A model generated the notes under the pieces. That model searched no databases, was not told the origin of the DNA, and worked only from the letters and a program-made list of their open reading frames with translations. DNA of 64,000 bases from Neurospora tetraspora (taxonomy: Eukaryota; Ascomycota; Sordariomycetes; Sordariales; Sordariaceae). Position numbers and translations under genes: made by a program. The stretch spans positions 992,001-1,056,000 of the forward strand of contig NW_026944387.1 of NCBI RefSeq assembly GCF_033439725.1. Reading direction: 5' to 3'. Positions within the stretch are counted from its first letter, which is position 1; every line of letters begins with the position of its first letter. This document shows positions 1 to 10,381 of this stretch, in pieces.

Positions 1-70
1 ACATCCCACATTAGAAACAAGACTCGGCTGTCATTCATCAGAATCATGCCTCCAACCGGGCTTCCTGGAC

Positions 71-110
71 AGGACGGGCGGACCGGGACAGGACGGGCGG
101 ACCGGGACAG
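71..110. repeat. Tandem duplication of a 19-bp G-rich unit
   Basis: The 19-bp unit aggacgggcggaccgggac occurs twice head to tail and is followed by a partial third copy. It is non-coding in any supported model. Confidence 0.8.
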
Positions 111-556
111 ATACCACGACGCAGACCATACTAATCCCCGGCCACGGTCAAGGTAGACTGATAACCTACTACATCATACTTGGCGTTATCGGTGCAGCAC
201 TCCTCTATCACCCTGGCCCCGACTCCCCTGGCCCCTGGTCCACTTTTTACAGAATGATTGTATATGCCCTTCTTTTCGAATGTAGCAGGGGCCTTGGCGT
301 ACTTGTAGTAAGGCCTTGGCTTCCTTGGGGGTAGTGGGTACTTTTGAAGTTGGATTTTCAAAATTACTAGCAACATGATTTTATCAGCGAAACTACAAGC
401 GGATTCAACAAACTTACAAAGTCTTTCAACATTGCAAATTAAACCAACCCGGAAGAGAAAACAAGACCGATAAACCGACGCTGCTGCCACTACACACCAG
501 GACCGGGTCACAAAACTCAACTCAACTCGACGGCCAACTACGAAAAAAAAGATCAA

Positions 557-814
557 ATGGTTCCCCTATCCCTCATCCTCCTCGGATCCCTTCTCCCCTT
601 CCACTTCAGTCGACAAGATCATCGAATGGAAACGGTCTTCTTTGTTTGGCTCATGGTGCTCATACCTGTGATCTGCTACCGTATGTATGGCCAGTTTCAA
701 CTTCTCCCTCTTGTTGCATCTCCCTTTGTGGTCATGGTCTTCTATGATCTTGGCATCTGCGTCATTATGCTTTGCGGACTCCTGGAGTTGTGTTGTGATC
801 GGGTGGGGCTCTGA
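557..814 (+). CDS. Possible small hydrophobic protein, doubtful
   Basis: An ATG-initiated frame of 85 codons with three hydrophobic stretches that could span a membrane. It ends at a TGA. No family is recognised. A GTATGT donor lies inside at 681. A downstream plus-strand frame around 838-953 encodes a charged, glutamate/lysine/arginine-rich segment that could be a second exon, but no acceptor joins the two frames cleanly with a consensus branch site. The composition could equally be chance in a pyrimidine-rich then purine-rich stretch. Treat it as a hypothesis. Confidence 0.15.
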   Translation: MVPLSLILLGSLLPFHFSRQDHRMETVFFVWLMVLIPVICYRMYGQFQLLPLVASPFVVMVFYDLGICVIMLCGLLELCCDRVGL

Positions 815-2100
815 ACTGCTGGCTTATCACCTTGAGGCTCTGGGACTCTGAGGCACTCTTGAAGACTCTTGAAGATGAGGACTGGAGTAGGAGGGAGGTT
901 CTTAAAGACGAGAAGGATATACACACAGGGCTGGAAAGGCAAAGAGATCAGGCATGATGAGAAGGAAGATGTTGGATGGCAAAGACGCTATTAATGAAGA
1001 AAGAAGGATACGGATGACAAGGAAGAGCAGCGAACGAGACGAGGCACGACGACTTGGATGCCAATAACGGGATCTGGACATGTTCAGGTTGCTACTCGCT
1101 GCTCTTGGGCTTGAACCTGTTCTTTTGTCTTCTCTGCGAGCTCTACACGACAACTATCGCAAGCGTTTCTGGTACGATTCAAAGGGGCCCATTCCGTTCA
1201 GTTTATAGTTTTTCTTGTTTGGGTTATCATGGCTGTCTGTTCAGGGCATATGAGTTGGAGCAAAATCACTATAGTCATTATCTCTGCGCTTTGTAGTGAA
1301 TACGAAAACGATAAGCGCAACTTGTTTTCCTCAGATGAGTGTTCCTACAGCGGCTCTTGAGTTAACTTGCTTGATGCATCATTTTGTCAGGAAAGATGAA
1401 CTCGCCGCCGTTCAGGGTATACGTGTACGAACGGAAGTGAAATGAAATAAAACAAGCAAGCAAGCAAGCACCTGGGTGAGCCGGCCGGTTCGACGTACGT
1501 ACACATTGCGTTCGTTGTGACATCCGATGGGCTCAATTGGATTTATTGGCCCCTTGAGATGTTTGTGCTTTCTCAACTAATTTTGTCCGTCCGGCATTAC
1601 GTTCGCTTCTTTTGCTCTCTTTCTCTACCTAAGTAGCTATACAGAGAGATACGGTACAACCAAACCGCTTGGTGTGGCTTGGAAAACACAGCCAGAGAAC
1701 CAACCAACCCTGTGAGAGAACTTGCTTGAATGCTCATATCACCCAAGACGAAAACAAAAGGAAAAAAAAAGAAAAATGTTTCGTTTTTCTCATACACGCC
1801 CACCCAGTCTCTGAATGGAAGAATTTACATACCTCTAGCAACCAACCAACTCTAGCCTAACTTCTTCAATAAACTGGAACGCTGACGCTGCTGGGTCACG
1901 GCACGGCACCGTAAACGTCAACGTCAACGTCAACGTGGTCATTCATCCATCCAAGTCCCATGCATGACTGACTGGATTTCGCTCGCTCGCTCGCTCGTGT
2001 GGCAGTGTGGCAGTGTGGCAGCAATGATGACCGTAAGTAAAGTGACTGACTAGTTGGTTGGAGTTGTTGTGGGTAGAAGTATGCAGTACCGTAGAAACTC

Positions 2101-2860
2101 GGCGGGAAATACCGCAAAGACTCGGGCCGTCCTTTTCAATTTTCCAGGGAAACCTGGCATTATCAGACATGCTGCGTATTGCCCGAATATGTGAATTTTA
2201 TGCCCGCAAAAAAAGGGTGGGAGAGACTGGATGTGTTGCCACCCCGAAGCACTCACTGTAAATTCGATTTTTCTGGTGCCCTCCCTGTCTTTTCCCCGTC
2301 TCTTTTCAAGAGAGGGCGCTGGAGGGTAGGGAGGGACATTCAAAATCACCGTCTTGCATTGATACAATTTCTGGCGGGCATGAAATGTTGCAGTATGTTT
2401 ACAGACTATGCCAGATTTCCCTGGAAGTTGAAAAACAAACGGCCCGAGTCTTGAAATCTGGCATAATCAGTACACTTGAGGCAACTCGAGCATTGCAGAC
2501 TGCTCGAATCTCTTCCAAACCCCAAACCCTAAGGCACCTAATACATAGATTCTGTCAGTTAGGCCCTGGAAGTTGAAAAACGATCGGCCCGAGTCTTTGC
2601 GGTAGGCAATCGTCCTATATATCCCTCTCTTTGAGCGCCGGACAGGCAGGGCAGAACGCGGCGCTCCGTAAGCACGCATACATATGCCAGCAGATGTGTC
2701 TGTCCTGTTTTTGGTGAAATCTTGAGGACAATTACCACCACTCTTCTAACTTGCGCGCGTTTCAACGTAACAGGCTCGCGAGGGCTTGCCCTGTACAGAT
2801 TTCCGCCCCCCCTGCCCGGCGGTCAAAGAGGGATAGGACGATTGCCTATTTCCTGAGTTT
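2101..2860. repeat. Inverted-repeat element with three copies of a ~45-bp motif
   Basis: A motif containing the core ggcccgagtct occurs on the minus strand around 2106-2160 and on the plus strand around 2405-2455 and 2555-2612. The copies also share a Ccctgg-aagttgaaaa block. A second inverted pair links 2601-2650 (tag-gcaatcgtcctat, then ccctct, then a GCCGG-cagg block) with 2804-2850 on the opposite strand. The copies are diverged but clearly related. No ORF with transposase features lies inside. The structure resembles a decayed MITE or nested foldback elements. The identity of the family is inference. Confidence 0.6.
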
Positions 2861-2880
2861 CTACGAACAGTATACAAGCG

Positions 2881-2920
2881 CCACAACAACCACAACAACA
2901 ACAACAACAACAGCAGCAAC
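2881..2920 (+). repeat. CAA microsatellite
   Basis: About a dozen imperfect CAA/CAG triplets in intergenic DNA. Confidence 0.8.
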
Positions 2921-3005
2921 GGACGTTTCAAGGGATGTCTTTCCAGGAAGGGAAGCAAAATGGAAGTTGAGAGATATGTTATAGTAAGGTAGTAATAATG
3001 GCGAC

Positions 3006-3050
3006 GGGGATGGGGATCAGATGGGGACGGGGATGGGGACGGGGACGGGG
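3006..3050 (+). other. G-run array, G-quadruplex candidate
   Basis: Seven runs of four G lie within 45 bases, mostly separated by two-base spacers (AT or AC), with one longer spacer of seven bases. This satisfies the usual four-run quadruplex rule several times over. It lies between no recognised genes, so any role is unknown. Confidence 0.6.
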
Positions 3051-3146
3051 AAGGAAGGCATTGCGGTCACTACACTACCTACATGAATGCTGAATCGAGG
3101 CGAAGTCCAGCTAGTTTAGTTACCAACAGACAGCCTCAGATCAGAC

Positions 3147-3230
3147 GATGATGATAATGATGATGATGATGATAATGATGATGATGATAATGATGATGAT
3201 GATAATGATGATGATGATAATGATGATGAC
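3147..3230 (+). repeat. GATAATGATGATGAT minisatellite
   Basis: About five copies of a 15-bp unit made of GAT/AAT triplets. It is followed at 3264-3285 by a short CATT-rich run. Confidence 0.85.
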
Positions 3231-3583
3231 AGTCACTTTCACTAACTACTTTTACAACAATCCCATTCATTCATTCATTCATCATTCACAAAACAACACA
3301 AAGGTAACATGTGGGCGGCCCCAAGGTTTTCGTTTTTCAGAGATGGATCGATGACCAAAGAAGTTAGTTAGGCAACGAACAACTAACTTGGAGACTGAAT
3401 GAACTTCATAAGAGCGGTAAGACACACGCGCACGGGAATTTGCATCAAGTAAATAGCACCGCACCGTCCGTCCAACAAAGTTAAGCTTTCATGAAGCGGA
3501 GGGAGGCAGGCCAAGAAGGAAGAGGTAAATAAATACCAGGGCTTTGATATTACCTATATTGAGAGGTCTCGATTTGATATGCT

Positions 3584-3610
3584 ATGTATGTATGTATGTA
3601 TGTATGTATG
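3584..3610 (+). repeat. TATG microsatellite
   Basis: Six to seven TATG/GTAT units in intergenic DNA. Confidence 0.85.
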
Positions 3611-4135
3611 CACACGATACGAACAACCTTTTTTACCCTCAATGAAGATTTTGCTTGTGTCTGCGTCTTGTCTGTTGCTCCTTCTTTTCTGTGTTCCGTC
3701 CAGAGACAGACAGCAAGCAAGCTCGATGACTTTTTTTTTTCCCCTTTTCGTATGCAAAAGATCCACGTTAGCCCCAGTCTCTAAGAGTTGACTCGAGTTT
3801 GAGGGTTGGGGAGATAGAGGAACGAGAGAAAAAGAAAAGAAGGAACAGAGAGGAAACCAAATTCAAGCGTGTGTGTGAAACCGTGAACGCCTGAGTCCAT
3901 GTTGATGATGTTTGTTGCTGATATGGTCGAACGGACTGAGAGTTAGAACCCTCGAATGGATGCCGGACCCGTGGTCGAGTATGGTTCCGTTGTGTCCGTA
4001 GATGCGAGTCGTGATGGAGCGGTTTCGAATAACAACGATCCGGTCGTACAGCCGATAAACAGATATTGTCGATGACTAACGGAATTATCTCCCCGAACAA
4101 AGACAAGAAACAAGAAACAAGTTAGCCAAACTCAA

Positions 4136-5467
4136 TCAATCCAGATCTTCGTTGGGCTGGTAAATGTGGCGAGACCGCGTAGGGTCCTTGCGCATGGCCT
4201 GGCCTGAACCGGTGAAACCGACTGTTTTTGTTTATCAGGTTAGCATATCTCCTTTTTGATGCCACAAGATTCCAAGCGGGCGTGGATCGGCCAGACTGCG
4301 GTCAAGTCAAGGCCAAGATCAAGGTCAATGTCAAGGTCACACGCGACCGACAAAACCTCGTCCCGCAACCCAAGTCCAAGCCGGGCCACACACAGCAAAA
4401 CGGAAAAAAAAACAGTACTCACCCCTCCCATTCACCCCCTCGGGCGTCCTAAACATACTCTCCTTCTTCGCCGCGCCCTTCCCAAACTTGCCCTTGGCCG
4501 TAAACTCCTGCCACTTATTCTTGCCCTTCTCCAGCTCCTTATTGGCCTTGATCTTCTTGAACTTGGGTTTCCCATCCTTATCAAACTTGGAGTCCCCCAT
4601 TTTCCCCTTTCCAGCTGCTTCTTCCGCCGCCGCCGCCGCCGCCAACGCACCGGGGTATAATTCGGGCCCGGCGGAAAGGGTGATGCCGTCCGAGTTCCTG
4701 GTTATAGCAGCCGCTCCTGCGGCGGAGGAGGCCGGGATGGAGGAGGGGATGGGGTACATGTCGGAGTCGGCTTTGCGTTTGAAGCCTGCTCCGCTTGCGC
4801 CGGTGGATGAGGAAGAGGCGGCGGCGCCGCCGGGGGTGGAGGTGGAGGTGGAGGAGGAGGAAGCGGAGGCCATAGGCTTGATATCCTTCGCTCTCAAAGT
4901 CTCGACGGTGTCGTAGCTCTTAAACTTGACGGTGTAGATGGGCGCGGTCGAAGAACCAGTCACAGAAACGATCTTGGCGGGGTAGAACCCCTTGTCGCCC
5001 GAGAGCCAGCGGGCCATGACGGTGTCGTTGACTTGGTAGTTTACTACTGGCGCTGGCGCTGGCGCTTCCTCCTTCTCTGGTTGAGGAGTGGCGGCGGACG
5101 GCTTCTTGAAGGCGGGGTGGTTCTCGCGCGACCATTTTGGTGGTTCTTCTGCATCTTGGACGGAGGCATTTCGTGATGTTGAGGAGGAAAGGCCGATAGC
5201 GAGCGGTTCTTGTTTCTGAGCAGCGGAGGCGGCGGCGGAAGCACCTTTGAGTTCGGCGAGCGAGTCTTTGAGGAGTTGGATGCAGTTGACGAGTTCGTTC
5301 CTGAGGGCGAGGAGTTCTTCGTTTTCGGGGTCATCCTGGAGCGAGGCGTCGACCAGTTCGAGCTGAAAAAAAGGGGGGTTATTAGTATGACGACGCCTTT
5401 GGGTAGGGGATGGGTAACGTACTTGGGTCTCGTACTCCTTGCGCTCTGCTTCGAGTTGCGCTGCCAT
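4136..5467 (-). CDS. Tudor-domain splicing factor, SPF30/SMNDC1-like
   Basis: Predicted 356-residue nuclear protein of the SPF30 (SMN-related splicing factor) family, which helps recruit the U4/U6.U5 tri-snRNP to the prespliceosome. Three exons on the minus strand: 5423-5467, 4423-5362 and 4136-4221. Introns have GTACGT and GTGAGT donors. The N-terminal helix (ELVDASLQDDPENEEL) is typical of the family. A Tudor domain follows (about residues 155-210), beginning VNDTVMARWLSGDKGFYPAK. An alanine/serine-rich stretch and a lysine-rich segment come next. The last exon restores the conserved end GFTGSGQAMRKDPTRSRHIY, which confirms the splice. The start at 5467 (MAAQLEAERK) matches the family. An upstream in-frame ATG at 5554 would add 29 unlikely residues. 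Tudor domains of this class bind symmetrically dimethylated arginine on Sm proteins. Confidence 0.9.
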
Positions 5468-6120
5468 CTTGAATGACGAAACTGATTCCAAGTACTTGGT
5501 ATTGAGTGCCGAAATCGGGTGGCGCTGGTGGTTGCTGGGTTCGTCGGGTTGCAAATGGGCTGCAGTGGCGGTCTGTTGAAAAGTGACTGAAATTGCGAAA
5601 GTTTGTATGTCGGGCGCAAAAGGATGGGAATTGGGAAGAGAAGTGATGATGGGTCGATTGCACGCGGCTCGATGCGATACGTAAACAATTTACTATAGCG
5701 CGGGAACCTTGAGTGACGCACGGACGGAAATATCCGAACAACATCACCAACTTGCGACCTGGGAAACAACACCATTCACTTCAGTTAGACATTGAAATAG
5801 TTATCAGATAAAGACCAAATACAGTAATCGCTTCGTAAATATGCTATACTCATGTAAACATCACGCTGACATGTCCTTCGAGTCCACCCTTTCCGTCTGT
5901 GTCTGTATCCTTGACATGAATCTCGTCTAATATGTATCCGTCTACACCAGAGGATATCCACCCCTGACCTCATACCGAGATTCATACCTGTTTGTTTGTT
6001 ATGTATACGCACAATCGTGCCCGTTGCCCTTAACGCCTTCAAATAGCAACCGAACCCTATATCAGCAATGAAAGCTCATGAATAACCCCTAAACCCCACC
6101 AGTCCTGGTCGACAATACTC
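5468..6120. other. Intergenic: SPF30-like leader and TCO89-like 3' flank
   Basis: Nothing coding is supported here. The part next to 5467 should hold the promoter and leader of the splicing-factor gene. The part next to 6120 should hold the 3' end of the Tco89-like gene. Confidence 0.5.
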
Positions 6121-6399
6121 CTACGCACTTCGACCGACACTACTAACCAAACCCACCACCTCCCACAACAACTCTAATGGCGGTTCATCACCACCACCAT
6201 TCTCGTTCACAAGCGTCCTCGCATTGGAATCCTCGCTTGCACCATCACCGGCACCATCACCGGCACCATCACTCGCCCCATCAAAGCTCCTGGCAATCTT
6301 GCCGGCTACACCAACCCCACCGCCCCCATCAACCTTCACGCCATTCCTCGTGATATCAGATCCAAGCCTACCAGCCCCAGCACCAAGCCTGCAGGTCTC
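6121..6399 (-). other. In-frame open extension after the TCO89-like stop codon
   Basis: Directly after the TAG at 6400-6402 the same frame continues for 92 codons to a second TAG at 6121-6123. Third positions are mostly G, C or T, as in the upstream coding region. The sense includes a GAGDGAGDGAS-type repeat and PPLELLWEVVGL. No GT-AG intron that would remove the stop is visible. This could be a readthrough tail, the remains of a longer C-terminus, or a strain-specific nonsense mutation. Confidence 0.45.
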
Positions 6400-8454
6400 C
6401 TATTCCTGGCTAGTGCTCAGATCCAGACTCTTATCCCACAAGGCCCTCAGAATCGCCTGCGTCTCCGCATGTTCGCTCCTATCAACCAAGCTTGATCCGC
6501 TCAATCTCGAGCTGGAACCACCGTTGGCACCATTCAACATGCCTACATGCGGCTGTCCGCCGTCTCCATCGCCGTAGAGGCTAGAGCTGGTACTATTAGC
6601 CCTGGTCTCGATTCCGCCTAACCCAGAAAAGCGGGCTGCGGCAGAGACGGCCTTGGAGGGGATGGCGGACATGGAGTTGCTGTGCTGGTGGTTGGCGTTG
6701 ATGGTCGCCTGGGCGAGGAAGGAGTCTCGCGGTTCTCTGCCGTCGCGGAGGAAACTGGGTCGGCCACCGCCTAGTTCGGAGCCGCGCTTGGAGTGGGAAG
6801 TTCCTGGTCGGGAAGAGCGGCCGCCACCGTTCATGTTCAGAGACCCGCTCTGCAGAGCCTGATATTGAGCTATGCGCGCTATTGAGCGAGCTACCGGGTT
6901 TTGGTAGCGCCGGACGACGAGGTACTCCATGCCTGTACGCTCGAGGATTTTGGTGAGGCGGGGGTCGCGGTTGTCGTACCCGTTTCCGTTGAGGCCAGGG
7001 GTCAGTGGGCCAAGGGTTGGGTGGTGAGGTGGGACGTGCGGCTGGTCCAGGGTTGAGCTGGCTCGCTGGAGCTCAAGTTTCTGCTGGGTTCTGTTCAGAT
7101 CTTTAAGAGCGCCATATACGCCGCTGGAGACGCTGGTTTGAGTGCCGTTTCGTCTTCTGGTGGTTCTCCTGATCTCTGTCACTCCAGTACCTTCGTCGTC
7201 CGAGTCCGCCCCGAGTTTGGAACCTTGGTGGCCGGCATGCTCGAGACTTCCCATTGATCGTGAGGTACCGTTCTCTGCCGTGGCTCGGATGCTGGTAAGA
7301 AATGATTCACCGGGGTTGCTGGGATTCCCGGTAGATCCAACCTGATCACCTCCGACAAACCGCGAGGTGAGTAGCTCCTCTCTTCCACTGCTGCTTCCTG
7401 GGCGTACTTGAGAAGAAAGAATCGACGAAGCAGGAGACGTCGGCCGTGGGGCGTTTAGCTGGACCTGTACGCTTTCTGTGGACATCTTGGGCACAGAAAT
7501 CATGGATGGTACTCGCTTCAGAATGCGTTCTGTAAGAAGCTGGCTATGTGTCTGGCTGGTAGTGCTATGCGCAATACTAGTCTGACTACTGCTATTCTTG
7601 TTGGTAGGCGGTTTCGAGGGTTGTTGCACTTGTTGCTGTTGTTGCTGCTGTTGTTGTTGTTGCTGCTGGGAGATATTGCTGGCGGGAGCAACAGTATTAT
7701 TACTGGGCTGGACACGCTGCTGTTGCGAAGGGAACTGATATGCTACTCGCGAGTTGTCAAGCTGCCCCTGAGGCGGTACGGCGGACGCCAATGGATGCAG
7801 GTGGTTCTCGTTTGATGTCTCGGCACCGTTGATTGTCGACCCGCGCCGCGACAGGAGAGGGGAGGCTGATGTGCTGGCGTCCACCCACTCGTCCTGATCT
7901 TCCTCCTCGTCGTCGTCGTCCTGACCGTCGTCCCCTATGTTAAAGTGGACCTTGCTATGTCGTTCGCCCTTGAGCTTGTGGACGGCGGGGTTGGATGAGG
8001 AGCGCTTGAGCAGATTGGATGAAGACTTGGCCTTGCCTTTTCCAATTCCAGCTACGTCGGCATTCGATCGATTGCGCTTCAGGGCTGTCGTAGAAGTGTT
8101 CTTGAGGTTGGTAGCGACGGTCACGAGGTCCTGGGACGTTGCGCGGCGGTGGACTTGCGGTCGATCAGGCGGTCGATCAGGCGATGTAGGTGATTCTCCT
8201 TGTCGGCTCGCGGCGGTGCCAGTACGATTCAGCTTCACCATGGAGGTCGAGCCATGGTGTTTGTGTAGGCCTTTGGAGGAGGGGACTTTTCCGTGCAGTC
8301 GTGAACCGCCGACTACGTGCTTGGGGCCCTTTGCGCGGTGGTGATGGGTGTCGCCGCCGATTTGAGAAGAGCTGCTTTCGCGGTGTTGCAATGGCGGCCG
8401 TTTTGATTGGCCGGGGGCGCCCGATGCATCGCTATTCTCCCTTTCCCTAGGCAT
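6400..8454 (-). CDS. Tco89-like TORC1 subunit (fungal)
   Basis: Intronless 684-residue protein, largely disordered, rich in Ser, Gln, His and Arg, with a poly-Gln run near residue 265. Several blocks fit the TCO89 family, a fungal-specific accessory subunit of TOR complex 1 at the vacuole. There is an acidic block ending DEWVDASTSASP (about residues 180-200). Near residue 455, LNRTQQKLELQRASS precedes ERTGMEYLVVRRYQNPVARS, matching the order and spacing of the conserved C-terminal part of yeast Tco89, and ILRALWDKS follows near the end. The family assignment rests on remembered similarity. Oddly, the frame stays open and codon-biased for about 90 codons past the TAG at 6400-6402, down to 6121. 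A premature stop or readthrough is possible. The leader (from 8455) contains several short upstream frames. Confidence 0.7.
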   Translation of the reverse strand: MPRERENSDASGAPGQSKRPPLQHRESSSSQIGGDTHHHRAKGPKHVVGGSRLHGKVPSSKGLHKHHGSTSMVKLNRTGTAASRQGESPTSPDRPPDRPQVHRRATSQDLVTVATNLKNTSTTALKRNRSNADVAGIGKGKAKSSSNLLKRSSSNPAVHKLKGERHSKVHFNIGDDGQDDDDEEEDQDEWVDASTSASPLLSRRGSTINGAETSNENHLHPLASAVPPQGQLDNSRVAYQFPSQQQRVQPSNNTVAPASNISQQQQQQQQQQQQQVQQPSKPPTNKNSSSQTSIAHSTTSQTHSQLLTERILKRVPSMISVPKMSTESVQVQLNAPRPTSPASSILSSQVRPGSSSGREELLTSRFVGGDQVGSTGNPSNPGESFLTSIRATAENGTSRSMGSLEHAGHQGSKLGADSDDEGTGVTEIRRTTRRRNGTQTSVSSGVYGALKDLNRTQQKLELQRASSTLDQPHVPPHHPTLGPLTPGLNGNGYDNRDPRLTKILERTGMEYLVVRRYQNPVARSIARIAQYQALQSGSLNMNGGGRSSRPGTSHSKRGSELGGGRPSFLRDGREPRDSFLAQATINANHQHSNSMSAIPSKAVSAAARFSGLGGIETRANSTSSSLYGDGDGGQPHVGMLNGANGGSSSRLSGSSLVDRSEHAETQAILRALWDKSLDLSTSQE

Positions 8455-10230
8455 GACTGTGGTGTGCTTATTTCCTGTGCCCCCTCTTGGCCTTTTTCGT
8501 AATGATCCTATCCGACTCCGATCCCGCGCTCACTCGTGTAGCGGCGCTTTCTTGTTTGTCGACGGACTGAAAGACGAGTTTGATGTTTGTTGTTCTCTAA
8601 ACTGGGCGAGGGTATACAGTACCCGGTGACGCCGTGGGGGGAGGTTCGAGCGAACGGGCTTTGGTCCGACTATCGAGTTTGGAGGGGTTCGTGCAAAGCT
8701 CCGGCTGTCTGTGTGTTGCTTGCTTGCTTGCGGTTTCCTGCTGGTTTCCTGCCGGCAGTAGGCGTCCTGTTGGCGTCCTTCCTGTTGGTCAACCGCAACC
8801 CAAAGACTAGCGGGCGCAGATTGGGTCCCAAGGCCGAAGTTCGCTTCGAGTTCTGATCAGGTTCGTCAGAAAACGTGGGGATACCCAATCGGTTCCAACT
8901 CGAGTCAATGATTGTTGGCGTAATCGTGGGAAAGTCGTACTCGGTAGGTAGTGAAGAGGCGAGGTTTCTGAAGCTTTCTTTTCGTTCGCTGGAGATTTCG
9001 AAAATATTAGTGGTTCGGGCGTGGTGTGACCAATCGTCAATCTCGTCGTTAGTGGGCGCCGCGATTGTGTGTGGGAGAGGAGTGAGCACACAAAGGTAGG
9101 CGCAAGCCGATGGTCAGCTTTTTGGTCCAGAACACCGTCAGAGGGGGAGGCACAACGAGAAGTCCAGAGGTGTCTGATGGTAGAGTTTGAAAGTTGGACA
9201 AAAGGTTGCCCAAGTTGAATTGGAAGTTGTTGAGCTCCAGACTCCAGTCCCTCCTCTCCCAGGTCCTCCAGTCGTCCACTTCCACTTGCTCTTGCCTGCC
9301 AGGCCCGAACTAGGACCGACTACGTAAAACCACTTTATTAGCGGCTCCCCCAACTGGACCCCCCTCGGGTAAACACTGACCCCCGAGTAAAAACCCCCAC
9401 AGCCTATTCCGTTCTCATCTTCCAACAACATCCAACTAGGAAAGAATCTACGACCACCCATCACATATCCAACTTATCGCTTTCAGCATCTCCGATCACT
9501 CATGACCTCCCATCCTCTACAATCTCGATTCCCCGAAGAGCCCAAAGCCCAAAAGCGGTGACGGCAACCAAGGGATTCATTCCCCAGACAATCGCAGACA
9601 ATGGGCACATCCCCATTGGCCAAAACCGCAGCATCTCCAAATTCCTTTCCCCACACATCCCATTCGAACCCGGACTCGGGCCACTGGCCAGTGACCTCGA
9701 AATAGGTCTCGAACCGCTTTGGGATTTGATGAATGACGACGGATGGTTTGTTTCAAGTTCGCTTCTTGCTTTCTATGGTAATGGTGAAACGAAACGAGAC
9801 GTGGCATGTGGCTTGTGGCATGGTTACCAACGGAGGACCTTCAAAGTACGGTACTTCGAGGGCACAGGAAGGACAGCAAGGGCAGTGAGGGCAGTGAGGT
9901 CAACGGGTTGACATGTGCTACAGAGGCTCGAGAGACTACATAGGCTCACACAGGAGGGTAAGGGAATCCACATGCCGGTATGCGAACGGACGCCGTCAAT
10001 CAGTCCATCGCTACACCAGACAAGTACAATTCCCCGTGGTCTTCTCATGACTAGCGATATGAATCATGTCCCTTTCCGCTCGCGCGGTTATCAGATCAGG
10101 CTGCCGTTGAGATGTGTTACGGGGTACGTGATAGGCAAGTTGCAGATGTCCAGATATTTACGGCGTATACAGATATCAGAAGCAGAGTGAAGGACATGAA
10201 CTCGAACCAAATGATCCGCATATGGTATCC

Positions 10231-10267
<37 letters not shown>

Positions 10268-10381
10268 AAAGAATGCTGTTATTCTAAAGTTACAGTAGTT
10301 GTTGACATACAATCATGACACAAAATATGCTATATCAAAGAAAGAAAAAACACCCAACCCCATTTTCGTCACAACCACCGC
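8455..10381. other. Intergenic: long leader of TCO89-like gene and thiolase 3' flank
   Basis: No supported gene. Short frames on both strands are fragmentary and lack codon bias. The first several hundred bases from 8455 are likely promoter and leader of the Tco89-like gene. The right end holds the thiolase 3' untranslated region, including the A tract at 10231-10271. Confidence 0.5.
10231..10271 (+). repeat. Poly-A tract (poly-U in the thiolase 3' region)
   Basis: A run of 18, 11 and 8 adenines broken by single guanines, about 110-150 bases past the thiolase stop. On the transcribed sense strand it is a U-rich tract and may lie in the 3' untranslated region or termination zone. Confidence 0.8.

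Larger units (their letters stand above)
1..4135. other. Left intergenic region, no confident gene
   Basis: No reading frame here shows domain similarity or sustained Neurospora-like codon bias. The only frame worth noting runs 557-814 on the plus strand and would give an 85-residue, very hydrophobic peptide. It contains a possible donor (GTATGT at 681), and a charged frame follows it near 838-953, so a small two-exon gene cannot be excluded. The rest is simple repeats, a G-run array near 3006-3050 and the inverted-repeat element at 2101-2860, listed separately. Confidence 0.5.
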
